Shown here: positions 26,779-36,004 of the stretch, one piece after another
How positions within the stretch are numbered: position 1 is the stretch's first letter
Layout: each line of letters opens with the position of its first letter
NCBI RefSeq assembly: GCF_008079445.1
Contig: NZ_VRYH01000002.1
Coordinates: forward strand, 124,001 to 188,000
Direction of reading: 5' to 3'
Origin: Aidingimonas lacisalsi
GTDB taxonomy: Bacteria > Pseudomonadota > Gammaproteobacteria > Pseudomonadales > Halomonadaceae
Length of the DNA stretch: 64,000 bases
Notes under the pieces: model-generated
Told to the model about the DNA's origin: nothing
Databases searched by the model: none
Seen by the model: only the letters and a program-made list of their open reading frames with translations
Made by a program: the position numbers and the translations under genes

Positions 26779-27598
26779 GGGAAAACTCCGACTGGTCATA
26801 GGGGAGTGACGACTGACGTGCCAAACGTTCCATGACCCGAGCCGCTGCGGCGAATCCAAAGCTACCGGTAACGAAGGTCGCCGCTCCCACACCGGACGCA
26901 CAATCGAGCTGCATGGATGCGCTATCCTCGGGTTTCTGCCGGCAGACGCCACCTTCGCTATCGGGATAGATCAGTTGCTCATCGGAATAGACGCAAGCAA
27001 CATCGAAGCGTCTCTTGGGATTACGTGAGAAGCCGTAATCCCGGCGGAGCCGCGCTCGTACCTTGGCCAACAGTGGATCATGCTGAGAGCGTGCCAGATC
27101 GGCTACCTTGATGCGTGTTGGATCGGTTTGACCGCCAGCGGCGCCGGTTACCGTGATCGGTATCTTGCGTCGGCGACACCAGTCAATGAGTGCCGCCTTG
27201 GCAGCAACATTGTCAATGGCATCGATCACATGGTCTGCCTCGAGGGGAATTCGTTCGGTGAGGTTGCTGGGGGTGACGAAGGCCTCGTCGGCAACGATCT
27301 CGAGTCGCGGTGCGATAGCGCTGCACCGTTCCGCCAGAACCCCTACCTTGGTACGTCCTATCGTGCCGTCGAGCGCGTGCAATTGGCGATTGATGTTGGA
27401 TACGCAGATATCATCCAGATCGATCAGCGTCAATTTGCCAATGCCGCTTCGTGCCAATGCTTCCACTGCCCAGCTACCAACGCCACCGACCCCGGCCACG
27501 ACCACATGGGCATGGCGAAACACCTCGACGGCACGCTGACCGTAAAGCCTGCGAATGCCACCGAACCGGAAATCGTAGTCGTCGTAGAATGAGTCCAT
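26771..27598 (-). CDS. tcdA: tRNA threonylcarbamoyladenosine dehydratase
   Basis: 275 residues, an E1-like ATP-dependent enzyme with the nucleotide-binding GVGGVGSWAVEALARSG and the DLDDICVSNINRQ motif. TcdA (CsdL) cyclises t6A37 to ct6A in tRNAs. Its usual sulfur-handling partners CsdA/CsdE are not here. It overlaps the DUF1653 gene and is divergent from the sirtuin gene. Confidence 0.93.
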   Translation of the reverse strand: MDSFYDDYDFRFGGIRRLYGQRAVEVFRHAHVVVAGVGGVGSWAVEALARSGIGKLTLIDLDDICVSNINRQLHALDGTIGRTKVGVLAERCSAIAPRLEIVADEAFVTPSNLTERIPLEADHVIDAIDNVAAKAALIDWCRRRKIPITVTGAAGGQTDPTRIKVADLARSQHDPLLAKVRARLRRDYGFSRNPKRRFDVACVYSDEQLIYPDSEGGVCRQKPEDSASMQLDCASGVGAATFVTGSFGFAAAARVMERLARQSSLPYDQSEFSRG

Positions 27599-27707
27599 AA
27601 GCTGCGCATTGTCGCCGCTTGTGGCAGGAATGTCATCTGGTACTCAATGGGGTCGAATGATATTTTCTGGTGTACGCATCTGAGAGCTTGAGGACGCATT
27701 CTGCGCC

Positions 27708-28445
27708 ATGGAATCAATATCGTCTCCGCATCTTGTGGTGCTGACCGGCGCCGGTATCAGCGCTGAAAGTGGGCTCAAGACGTTTCGAGCGAATGAAGGG
27801 CTCTGGGAAAATCATCGGATCGAGGATGTGGCTACGCCCGAAGCCTTTGCCCGCAACCCTGAACAGGTATTGCGCTTTTATAACGAGCGTCGGGAACAAG
27901 TGCGTCGGGCGGTACCCAATCCTGCCCACCTTGCCCTGGCGGAGCTGGAACGTCATGGCTTTCGCGTCAGCATTGTCACTCAGAACATCGACGACCTGCA
28001 CGAACGGGCTGGTTCCAGGAACGTATTGCATCTGCACGGTGACATTCTCGTGGCGCGTTCGAGTTCCGATCCTGCGCTGCGCTATCCCTTGACACACGGT
28101 GATATTCAGTTGGGGGATCGTTGCGAAAAAGGCAGCCAATTACGACCGGACGTCGTGTGGTTCGGCGAGCCGGTGCCAGCTTATGGAGCTGCCTGCGATA
28201 TCGTTGCTGCAGCCGATTTGGTGTTGGTCATCGGGACATCCCTGGCTGTCATGCCGGCGGCAGCCCTGCTGGAGTCGGCGCCCTTGGACGCCGACGTCAT
28301 TCTGGTTGATCCTCAGGCCCATGACTTGGCCCCTCCTGGTGTGTGGAGCGTTGCCAGGGCGGCGGGCGAAGGTATTCCTCTCCTCGTGCATGAATGGCAG
28401 CGTCAATCGCGCTTATGGGTGCCCGAGACGGTTATCCGACAATGA
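27708..28445 (+). CDS. Sir2-family NAD-dependent deacylase lacking the zinc cysteines
   Basis: 245 residues. The Rossmann core is intact: GAGISAESG (14-22), TQNID (91-95), catalytic H110 in LHLHG, LRPDVVWFGE and GTSLAV. The zinc module normally has two Cys-x2-Cys pairs; here the first pair is absent (ARSSSDPALRY) and the second retains only C139 in DRCEKGSQ. Sirtuins remove acyl groups from lysines using NAD. Zinc-free family members are known from some bacteria, so it may be active. Calling it CobB would overstate the match. Confidence 0.85.
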   Translation: MESISSPHLVVLTGAGISAESGLKTFRANEGLWENHRIEDVATPEAFARNPEQVLRFYNERREQVRRAVPNPAHLALAELERHGFRVSIVTQNIDDLHERAGSRNVLHLHGDILVARSSSDPALRYPLTHGDIQLGDRCEKGSQLRPDVVWFGEPVPAYGAACDIVAAADLVLVIGTSLAVMPAAALLESAPLDADVILVDPQAHDLAPPGVWSVARAAGEGIPLLVHEWQRQSRLWVPETVIRQ

Positions 28446-28532
28446 CCTATCAGGCATAATAGCGCCTTCATATTAGTAGTGCCATGAGCAAAGTGGCTGT
28501 CAATCCGACTGGAATCCAAGCAAGGACACGTC

Positions 28533-29480
28533 ATGTCATTTTTCGAACGCCTCAATCGCCTGTTTCCTCTTTGGGCGATTCTTTTTGCCGTTGTTGCGGT
28601 CATCCAACCGGGCTGGTTCACGGGGTTGGCCGGGGATATTCAAGCCCTGCTGGCACTGATCATGTTTGCCATGGGGTTGACTCTCTCCAAGGAGGACTTT
28701 CTGGGCGTGGTTCGTTCGCCGCTGCCTGTCGGACTGGGAGTGATGCTGCAATTCCTGGTGATGCCATTGGCCGCGCTGGGAGTATCGCTATTGCTGGGTC
28801 TGTCGACCGCCGTCACGACAGGCATGGTGCTGGTGGGAGCGACGGCCGGAGGCACCGCGTCCAATGTCATGACCTGGTTGGCCGGTGGCCGTGTGGCACT
28901 ATCGGTCTCCATGACACTGGTATCGACGTTGGCATCGGTGGTGGCTACCCCTCTGATTACCTGGCTGCTTGTTGGCCAAGCTGTCGATGTACCCGTCTGG
29001 GGAATGTTGCTGAGCATTGCCAGACTGGTCATCGGGCCTATTGTGGTCGGGGTCGTCGTCCACCACTTCCTGGCACGACAGATACACCGTGTCGAACCGG
29101 CATTGGCGACCCTGGCAATGGCGGCCATCGTGCTCATCATTGCTATCGTGGTCGGGCTGAACGTCGACAACCTGGCTAGCCTGGGACCCATCGTGGCACT
29201 GGCCGTTATCGCGCACAACGCCATTGGCCTGGGCGGCGGTTACGGTATCTCTCGACTATGCGGCTTCGACAAGCCTACGGCACGAACCGTGGCCATCGAG
29301 GTCGGGATGCAGAACTCCGGCTTGGCGGTCGCATTGGCTAACCAGTTCTTTACATCGACTGCTGCACTGCCAGGCGCGTTGTTCTCGGTGTGGCACAATG
29401 TGTCCGGTTCGCTGTTGGCAGGCTATTGGAAACGTCGCCCGGTCGACACCGGGGAACCCGAGGCTGCGGTGATCCGCTGA
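28533..29480 (+). CDS. Bile acid:sodium symporter (BASS) family transporter
   Basis: 315 residues, nine or ten helices. Family features are MFAMGLTLSKEDF near residue 50, the GTASNVMTWLA stretch near residue 110, and EVGMQNSGLAVALA near residue 255. BASS proteins are sodium-coupled importers of organic anions (bile acids, pantothenate, keto acids). The substrate cannot be told here. Sodium coupling would suit a salt-tolerant host, but that is inference. Confidence 0.88.
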   Translation: MSFFERLNRLFPLWAILFAVVAVIQPGWFTGLAGDIQALLALIMFAMGLTLSKEDFLGVVRSPLPVGLGVMLQFLVMPLAALGVSLLLGLSTAVTTGMVLVGATAGGTASNVMTWLAGGRVALSVSMTLVSTLASVVATPLITWLLVGQAVDVPVWGMLLSIARLVIGPIVVGVVVHHFLARQIHRVEPALATLAMAAIVLIIAIVVGLNVDNLASLGPIVALAVIAHNAIGLGGGYGISRLCGFDKPTARTVAIEVGMQNSGLAVALANQFFTSTAALPGALFSVWHNVSGSLLAGYWKRRPVDTGEPEAAVIR

Positions 29481-29489
29481 AGCGCCTCC

Positions 29490-30230
29490 ATGTCCAATGA
29501 CTCGCAAGCCGAGGCCTGCAGCGATACCGCCACAGTCGACCCACCCCGGCGCGCATTCAAGGCGCGGGGCAGCTTCGTGGAACGCTGCCCCGGTTGCCGC
29601 TTGCCGGCTCTCAACTGTTTATGTCCTTTCCAGGTGTGTGCGGCAAGCCAGGCACATATTTGGCTATTGACGCATCCGCTGGAGCATTACAAGCCGACCA
29701 ATACGGGCCGTCTGATAGGTGACGTGCTGCCCACCACCAGAGTCTTTACTTGGTATCGGACGGAGCCCGATGCACAGTTGCTGGCGTTGCTTGATGCCCC
29801 TGAGTATGCACCGTTCGTCGTTTTTCCGGATGATCAGCCGGATTATGTGGATCGCGTGGTCGGTGTGGACGCCGTGGCGGATACCAAGGCCGCAGGCCTT
29901 ACGCCTGTCTTCATTCTGCTCGATGGGACCTGGCGTCAAGCGCGTCGGATGTTCCGCCGGAGTGCTTATCTGGATCGTTTTCCGGTACTGCCGTTGCGCA
30001 CTGACCGCCAGTCGCGATACCGCTTGCGTAAGTCAGCATCCTCCTCGCACTTGTGTACCGCCGAAGTCGCTGCCGTACTATTGCGGCAAAGTGGTGATGA
30101 TGAGGCTGCCGATATCCTCGATGACTATTTCGAGGTGTTCAATGCCAATTATGCCGCGAGCCGTTCTCACCACAAGTTGGAGCAGCCCACGGCAGCGATG
30201 CATCGCTTATTGGCGAAGCAAACCCGATGA
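29490..30230 (+). CDS. tapT: DTW-domain tRNA-uridine aminocarboxypropyltransferase
   Basis: 246 residues. An N-terminal cysteine cluster (ERCPGCRLPALNCLCP) probably binds zinc, and the family motif appears as LLDGTWRQARRM. TapT adds a 3-amino-3-carboxypropyl group from SAM to uridine 47 of tRNA variable loops. It starts 9 bp after the transporter gene but lacks a strong ribosome site, so translation may be coupled. Confidence 0.88.
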   Translation: MSNDSQAEACSDTATVDPPRRAFKARGSFVERCPGCRLPALNCLCPFQVCAASQAHIWLLTHPLEHYKPTNTGRLIGDVLPTTRVFTWYRTEPDAQLLALLDAPEYAPFVVFPDDQPDYVDRVVGVDAVADTKAAGLTPVFILLDGTWRQARRMFRRSAYLDRFPVLPLRTDRQSRYRLRKSASSSHLCTAEVAAVLLRQSGDDEAADILDDYFEVFNANYAASRSHHKLEQPTAAMHRLLAKQTR

Positions 30231-30568
30231 AAGGGCCTGGCCATATGAAAGAGATATCCTCGCTTTGTATGGGTTATTTGCTGTTTCTAATGTAATAAAT
30301 CGCCTACAAAGTATGTAATCCTGCTTGATCGCTCGTCTTTCATGGTATGCCATGAAAATCGTCACTCTCATGAATTTTCACGGTTTTTGCGCTTAATCCT
30401 CTCACTGTTTCGTTAGCGGCATCGGTCATTGACGCCTTCTACTCGCATTAGACACCCCCTTTTGCCTATCAAAGAAGTTGCTATCCTCCCGGCTCGCTCA
30501 CGTTGGAGCGTGTCGCGTCGCTCGTGTGAGAACTCATTTCACGTTCGTAAATCTGCAGGGGTTTAGGC
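30231..30568. other. AT-richer intergenic region before the mini-TssB gene
   Basis: 338 bp, visibly lower in GC than the flanking genes. It holds a perfect inverted repeat (30338-30357) and a small CGCTC/GAGCG hairpin near 30494-30509. No protein with a ribosome site and no tRNA was seen. I could not choose a clear promoter. Confidence 0.5.
30338..30357. repeat. Perfect inverted repeat, possible operator
   Basis: TTTCATGG (30338-30345) and CCATGAAA (30350-30357) are exact reverse complements separated by TATG. Size and symmetry fit a dimeric repressor site. It lies about 210 bp before the mini-TssB start. Confidence 0.45.
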
Positions 30569-30808
30569 ATGGCAAAAGACGGCACCGTAGCGCCCAGAGA
30601 GCGCATCAACACCAAGTACGCTCCCACAACGGAAGATCGACAAGCCGTTGCCGAGCCTAATGTTCAGTCGGTGATTCGCGATACGGATTTGAGTTTGCAG
30701 ATAGCAGTGCCCAATCGCCTGGAGACGCTGCTCGAGAACAGCGAGGAGCGGCAGCAGTTGTTGGCCGAGCTTGAAATGCTGGACATCGCAAATAGCGATG
30801 ACGCTTGA
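30569..30808 (+). CDS. Mini-TssB: type VI sheath-protein remnant or derived small protein
   Basis: 79 residues against about 165 for TssB/VipA. Three segments match the family in order: the N-terminus MAKDGTVAPRERINTKY, the middle NVQSVIRDTDLSLQIAVPNRL-type strand (compare the TssB pattern NL-L-L-SVPNRL), and a C-terminal helix ENSEERQQLLAELEML. About 30 residues after the first segment and about 70 after the second are missing, both in frame. AGGGG precedes the ATG. No other type VI gene (tssC, hcp, vgrG, clpV) is in the window. It is either an in-frame relic or a small protein put to another use; the intact frame favours the second, weakly. Strand pairing with TssC would not be complete. 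Confidence 0.65.
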   Translation: MAKDGTVAPRERINTKYAPTTEDRQAVAEPNVQSVIRDTDLSLQIAVPNRLETLLENSEERQQLLAELEMLDIANSDDA

Positions 30809-30939
30809 TCAAGCCGCCAATCGTGGCGTCACTGCGTTCGTTCTGGAGCGATCGGTCATTACAACCGTTCCCACGAGCTCGGATATCAAGCCGGGGCATC
30901 CATTCAGGTACGGCTGTCGCTATCTTGTGTCGCCGCCGT

Positions 30940-32181
30940 TCATCCTCCGAACAGTGCGCCTGCAATGCGGAAGCCTGCGACCCAGGTACCGGCGGCGGAG
31001 CCGAGGGTGGCCATCAGGAACACCAGCAAGGTACGTGAAACGCGGTTGCGCCACCAGCCGCGCGGGGAAGTGACGTCGTGACGCAACGTCGAGAAGTCGC
31101 GCACTTTGGGTTTGCGCATGAATAGCTCGACACCGGCGGCAACGAAGCCCGCTCCGATCGTGGGGTTGAGCGACGTCAATGGTGCCGCGAAGAATGTCGC
31201 CACTATCGTGACAGGATGGGCCAATGCGATGGCAGTACCCAATGCCGATAATACGCCATTGATCAAAAACCAGTCGCCAACCAGTTGCCAGCCCAGATCG
31301 GTATTGCGTGAAAAGCCGATGGCGAAGCCGGCCAGCACCAGTACGGTAATCAGCCAGGGGGCCAGCTTCCATAGACGTGAACGGGGGGGCGTGCGTTCCA
31401 GCGATTCGCGTTCGTGGCCGGGATGATCCGGGCGCGTTTCGTTCAGATGCTCTCCGAGTCCTTTCAAATGACCGGCACCGACGATGACAAGCACATTACG
31501 ATAACGCTGGTTGGGTGTCTCTTCGGCGATGCGTAACGACATGTAGCGGTCCCGCTCGCGGATGAGCGGGATGTAGAGCGATTCGGACTGCTCGGCGAAT
31601 TCATTGAAGGTGGATTCCAGAACATCTCCCTCCTTGAGTCTTTCGATGTCCTCGGACGATATCTTCTGGCGTGACATGACGCTGCCGAGCAGCCCCGAGA
31701 ATATCGAGAAACGTTGCCACCATGGAACATTGGCGTATACACGCTTCAGCGTTACCCCGACATCGCGATCGATCAGCAACAGTGGAAGGTTGGCGGATTC
31801 CGTTTCATCGACCGCAGCACGCATTTCGGCTCCAGGCTGAATACCGGATTGCTCGGCTACACGTTGCTGGAAGGCCCCTAGTGCCAGGCTGGCGGCAACC
31901 ATGCCGGCCTTGCCGCGGCGTAATATCTCGAAGAGATCCATGTTGGCCATGGCATCGGGATCAACGAGACTCTGGTAGCGCGAAGAGCACAATTCGATGG
32001 CAACGGCATCGAAACGGCCGCTTTGAATCAGTTTGCGTACATCATCGGCACTTTCCGCCGATACGTGCGCCGTTCCCAGCAAGGTATAGCGGGTCGAGCC
32101 TTGCTCGATGACCTGGCAAGGACCCGAAATGGGGATCTGATGCTCGGCTTCCGGCGTACTGATGTCCTGAGGGTCGCTCAT
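30940..32181 (-). CDS. TraB/PrgY-family membrane protein
   Basis: 413 residues from the ATG at 32181 (MSDPQDIS); the frame to 32328 is not needed. The N-terminal TraB domain has LLGTAHVSAESADDV and AIELCSSRY, and the later VIVGAGHLKGL; these Gly-His and Glu residues are thought to form a metallo-protease-like site. The C-terminal part (about 275-410) holds four or so helices. PrgY in enterococci sequesters pheromone; the role in gram-negatives is unknown. Confidence 0.85.
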   Translation of the reverse strand: MSDPQDISTPEAEHQIPISGPCQVIEQGSTRYTLLGTAHVSAESADDVRKLIQSGRFDAVAIELCSSRYQSLVDPDAMANMDLFEILRRGKAGMVAASLALGAFQQRVAEQSGIQPGAEMRAAVDETESANLPLLLIDRDVGVTLKRVYANVPWWQRFSIFSGLLGSVMSRQKISSEDIERLKEGDVLESTFNEFAEQSESLYIPLIRERDRYMSLRIAEETPNQRYRNVLVIVGAGHLKGLGEHLNETRPDHPGHERESLERTPPRSRLWKLAPWLITVLVLAGFAIGFSRNTDLGWQLVGDWFLINGVLSALGTAIALAHPVTIVATFFAAPLTSLNPTIGAGFVAAGVELFMRKPKVRDFSTLRHDVTSPRGWWRNRVSRTLLVFLMATLGSAAGTWVAGFRIAGALFGG

Positions 32182-32348
32182 TGCAAGCTCACTGATCACT
32201 AGTGGACGTTTGATTATCCACGATGGTGTCGGCCAATCCAAACCCCAATGTTCATTCCTCATGCCGAGCGGTCCGCTTGTGCTTCGATTTATCATGGCCC
32301 GGCGTGAAGAACTACCTTGAGAGGACACACGATGGATGAGGAGCCGCG

Positions 32349-32711
32349 ATGCTCTATCGTCTCGCCGCTGACCTGCTTCTGGTGATTCACCTGGCCTTCA
32401 TCGTATTCGTCGTCTTGGGGGGGATCGCCGTGTCGTTTCGGCACAAGGTGGCGTGGGCACATCTGCCTGCGGCTATCTGGGGAACGGTGGTCGAGTTGGG
32501 AGGATTCTATTGCCCGCTGACTCCGTGGGAAAACCGTTTGCGACAACTCGGTGGCGAGGCAGGCTATGCCGGCGGCTTCATAGAACATTATCTACTGCCG
32601 ATCCTGTATCCACCGGGACTCACACCGACTATCCAGATGTGGCTGGGAGTAGCCGTGGTGGCCATCAATCTACCCATCTATATTTGGGTCATGTGGCGAT
32701 ATTTTCATTAG
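32349..32711 (+). CDS. DUF2784 membrane protein
   Basis: 120 residues, three or four helices. DUF2784 is recognised by the LVIHLAFIVFVVLGG start, the WAHLPAAIWG segment, then ELGGFYCPLTPWENRLR and the GGFIEHYLLPILYP stretch. Function unknown. Its stop overlaps the end of trkH by 4 bp in convergent orientation. Confidence 0.85.
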   Translation: MLYRLAADLLLVIHLAFIVFVVLGGIAVSFRHKVAWAHLPAAIWGTVVELGGFYCPLTPWENRLRQLGGEAGYAGGFIEHYLLPILYPPGLTPTIQMWLGVAVVAINLPIYIWVMWRYFH

Positions 32712-34156
32712 CGGCGCCAGAAGGCGGGGGTGAACAAGACCAGAACCGTGAAGATTTCCAGGCGACCGAGCAGCATCGCCAGCACCAGAATCCATTTGGC
32801 CATGTCAGGTATATCACCATAATTTGCGGTCACGTCCCCCAGCCCCGGTCCCAGGTTGTTCAATGCGGAAGCGACAGCGGACCAAGCGGTCACTTGATCG
32901 AGCCCTGTCGCCATCACTCCGACCAGCATCAGGAAGAACAGCAGCACATAGGCAGAGAAAAATCCCCACACGGCTTGTGCAATGCCGTCAGGGACGCTCA
33001 CCTTGCCGATCTTGACTGAAATGATGGCGTTGGGGTGAATGAGACGCAGGATTTCACGCAGGCCCTGCTTGAGGATCAGGATGATCCGGATCACCTTGAT
33101 ACCGCCACCTGTCGAGCCGGAACAACCGCCGACGAAAGCGGCCACGAATAGCATGAACGGGAGCGCGCCAGGCCAGGTCGAGAAATCAGCCACTCCGAAA
33201 CCCGCCGTCGTCGCGATGGATACCGCCTGAAAAAGCCCATGACGAAGGCTGCGGGCACCATCATAGGTGCCGGTAAGCCAAAGCGTGACGATGGCCACCA
33301 GGGCCAGACCGATCAGGAACAACAGGAGAAAGCGTGATTCGGGATCGAGCAGATAGTGACGCAGCTGCTTTTCTCGCCATGCTGCGAAATGCAGACTGAA
33401 ACTCATTGCCGAGGCGATCATGAAGCCGACACAAATCAGCTCGATGGTGGCACTATCGAAGTGGCCGATGCTGCCGTCATAAGTAGAGAAGCCACCAATG
33501 GCGACCGTCGAGAAACTATGGCCGATGGCGTCGAACCAGTTCATGCCTGCGGCCCAATAGGCCAGAAAACAGGTGATCGTCAGTGAGGCATAGATATACC
33601 AAAGGGCTTTGGCGGTTTCGGTAATGCGGGGTGTCAGCTTGGAGTCCTTGAGAGGGCCCGGGATCTCGGTACGATACAAAGCCATGCCGCCCACGCCCAA
33701 CGTTGGCAGAATGGCGACGGCCAATACGACGATCCCCATGCCGCCCAGCCACTGAAGCTGTTGACGATAATAACGCACTGCTTCGGGTAGGAAGTCGATA
33801 CCGGTGATCACCGTGGCGCCAGTGGTGGTCAAGCCGGAAAAGGACTCGAAGACAGCATCGGTAGGCGAGAGGGCATAAGCGCCATCGAGCATCAGCGGCA
33901 ACGAGCCGAAGAGCCCCAATACCGTCCAGAACAGGGCGGCAATGAGAAAGCCGTCACGCGTGCGCAACTCCTTGCGTTCACCACGGTTTGGCCAGTAGAT
34001 GAGCGCACCGGTCGCGACGGTGATGGCCAGCGCGATGGCAAAAGCGCTCCAGACGCCATCACGAAAGAGCAGCGAAACCAATATCGGTGGCACCAGGGTC
34101 AGGCTGAATAGCATCAACAGCAGGCCCAGGATGCGCAGGATCATGCGCAAGCTCAT
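32708..34156 (-). CDS. trkH: Trk potassium uptake channel subunit
   Basis: 482 residues, with the four-fold repeated membrane-pore-membrane layout; selectivity-filter glycines appear in TTTGATV, TVAIGGFST, TTAGFGVADF and NNLGPGLG. It imports K+ across the inner membrane together with the TrkA gating ring, encoded 79 bp upstream. Potassium uptake is the first response to osmotic upshift, central in a salt-tolerant organism. Confidence 0.95.
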   Translation of the reverse strand: MSLRMILRILGLLLMLFSLTLVPPILVSLLFRDGVWSAFAIALAITVATGALIYWPNRGERKELRTRDGFLIAALFWTVLGLFGSLPLMLDGAYALSPTDAVFESFSGLTTTGATVITGIDFLPEAVRYYRQQLQWLGGMGIVVLAVAILPTLGVGGMALYRTEIPGPLKDSKLTPRITETAKALWYIYASLTITCFLAYWAAGMNWFDAIGHSFSTVAIGGFSTYDGSIGHFDSATIELICVGFMIASAMSFSLHFAAWREKQLRHYLLDPESRFLLLFLIGLALVAIVTLWLTGTYDGARSLRHGLFQAVSIATTAGFGVADFSTWPGALPFMLFVAAFVGGCSGSTGGGIKVIRIILILKQGLREILRLIHPNAIISVKIGKVSVPDGIAQAVWGFFSAYVLLFFLMLVGVMATGLDQVTAWSAVASALNNLGPGLGDVTANYGDIPDMAKWILVLAMLLGRLEIFTVLVLFTPAFWRR

Positions 34157-34235
34157 GATGTGGTATGTCCTGAAATGCCCGGCATCGACATGGCGAATCC
34201 GTGATGTCTAATGAATCAAAGATGACGGCGTGGCG

Positions 34236-35609
34236 TCAGAAGAATGTCAGCCCGACCTGAAAGAGACGCTCGACATCGCGAATCCGTCGCTTGTCGACGA
34301 CGAACAGGATGACGTGATCGCCGGATTCCACGACAACGTCGTCATGAGCGATCAATACTTCCTTGCCGCGGACGATGGCGCCGATCGTCGTGCCGCTAGG
34401 CAGATCGATCTCATCGATGGTGCGTCCGACGACCTTGGAAGAGCGCGAATCGCCATGCGCAATGGCCTCAATGGCTTCGGCGGCTCCACGACGCAGCGAG
34501 TGGACATTGACGATATCACCGCGTCGCACATGGGTCAGCAAGCTGCCGATGGTGGCCTGTTGAGGGGAAATGGCGATGTCGATTTCGCCCCCTTGTACGA
34601 GATCGACATAGGCGGCGTTGTTGATGAGCGTCAGCACCTTCTTGGCGCCGAGCCGCTTGGCCAGCATCGATGACATGATGTTGACTTCGTCATCGTTGGT
34701 CAGTGCACAGAAGATGTCGCAATCCTCGATATTCTCTTCGAGCAGCAACCGTTTGCTGGTAGCGCTTCCATGCAACACGACCGTGCGATCCAGGCGTTCG
34801 GACAGTGACGTGCAGCGCTCGATATTATGCTCGATGATCTTGACCTGATGGCTATGTTCGAGATTCTCGGCCAGTCGCTCACCGATATTGCCACCGCCAG
34901 CGATGACGATACGTCGAAAGTCACGATCCAATCGGCGCAATTCGCTCATTACTGCGCGGATGTCACGACGTGCGGCGATGAAGAACACCTCGTCGTCGGC
35001 CTCGATGACCGTGTCGCCACGCGGAATGATCGGGCGGTTGCGCCGGTAGATAGCCGCGACGCGGGTGTCGACGTTAGGCATGTGACGACGCAAGAAACCG
35101 AGTTCCTGCCCGACCAATGGTCCGCCGTAATACGCCTTGACGGCGACGAGCTGGGCTTGCCCACTGGCAAATTCCAGTACCTGTAACGCCCCGGGATATT
35201 CGATCAGACGGCGGATATGGTCGGTAACGACTTGCTCAGGGCTGATCAGTACGTCGATGGGAACGGCGTCGTGAGCAAACAGGCCCTTGCGGGTCAGGTA
35301 AGCGGTCGCCCTGACACGGGCGATCTTGGTCGGTGTGCGGAACAGGGTGTGAGCGACCTGGCATCCGATCATGTTGACTTCATCGGAATTGGTCACGGCG
35401 ATCAGCATGTCGGCGTCTTCGCCACCCGCCTGGCGAAGCACCATCGGGTAGGAGGCAGGGCCCGTCACGGTACGTATGTCGAGACGGTTGTGCAGTTCGC
35501 GCAGTCGTTCGCTGTCGGTATCGACAACAGTGATGTCGTTCTCTTCGTGCGCCAGATGTTCGGCCAGCGTACCCCCTACCTGACCGGCACCGAGAATGAT
35601 GATCTTCAT
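34236..35609 (-). CDS. trkA: Trk system gating subunit TrkA
   Basis: 457 residues from the ATG at 35609 ([13 protein letters not shown]), the family start; a longer frame to 35645 is ignored. Two TrkA-N/TrkA-C pairs are visible, each with a Rossmann GxGxxG ([14 protein letters not shown] and [14 protein letters not shown]). It binds NAD(H) and ATP/ADP to control TrkH. It lies downstream of rsmB in the conserved def-fmt-rsmB-trkA order, here followed by trkH. Confidence 0.96.
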   Translation of the reverse strand: MKIIILGAGQVGGTLAEHLAHEENDITVVDTDSERLRELHNRLDIRTVTGPASYPMVLRQAGGEDADMLIAVTNSDEVNMIGCQVAHTLFRTPTKIARVRATAYLTRKGLFAHDAVPIDVLISPEQVVTDHIRRLIEYPGALQVLEFASGQAQLVAVKAYYGGPLVGQELGFLRRHMPNVDTRVAAIYRRNRPIIPRGDTVIEADDEVFFIAARRDIRAVMSELRRLDRDFRRIVIAGGGNIGERLAENLEHSHQVKIIEHNIERCTSLSERLDRTVVLHGSATSKRLLLEENIEDCDIFCALTNDDEVNIMSSMLAKRLGAKKVLTLINNAAYVDLVQGGEIDIAISPQQATIGSLLTHVRRGDIVNVHSLRRGAAEAIEAIAHGDSRSSKVVGRTIDEIDLPSGTTIGAIVRGKEVLIAHDDVVVESGDHVILFVVDKRRIRDVERLFQVGLTFF

Positions 35610-35720
35610 TGAGGCTGCATCCGTAATCGGGTATCCGGCGGCCACCGCATGGCGGCCGGTAAGCGCTGGCTAGCATAAACCACTGGCGGCAACGATGACA
35701 GGGGCCAGCTTATGTCTGTA

Positions 35721-35924
35721 TCAATCGAGCGTGAACCCGACCTTGATGGTGACCTGCCAATGGGCGACTTGCCCGTGTTCTATATGACCGCGCGTATCGA
35801 CAACTTCGAACCAGCGCATGTCATGTAGCGTCTGACTGGCTTTGGACAGTGCCTGTTGAATGGCATCTTCCATTCCCTGCGGGGAAGAACCGGTCAACTC
35901 GATATGCTTGTAGACATGGGACAT
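35721..35924 (-). CDS. Dodecin
   Basis: 67 residues with the dodecin beta-alpha-beta-beta fold: [22 protein letters not shown], then the conserved Trp in [13 protein letters not shown] and the [12 protein letters not shown] strand. Dodecamers store flavin or coenzyme A. It is inserted between trkA and rsmB on the same strand, which is not the usual order for that operon. Confidence 0.92.
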   Translation of the reverse strand: MSHVYKHIELTGSSPQGMEDAIQQALSKASQTLHDMRWFEVVDTRGHIEHGQVAHWQVTIKVGFTLD

Positions 35925-36004
35925 GAGACGCCCTCCTTGCAGATTGTCGTTATCGCGTTACCGCCAGTATAGAGGGTGCAGCGCTTGCCGGGGCAAGTAC
36001 GATC

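Noticed and set aside
30231-30939. Further type VI genes or a toxin-immunity pair around the mini-TssB
   Set aside because: No Hcp, VgrG, ClpV, TssC or effector-like protein is present on either side.
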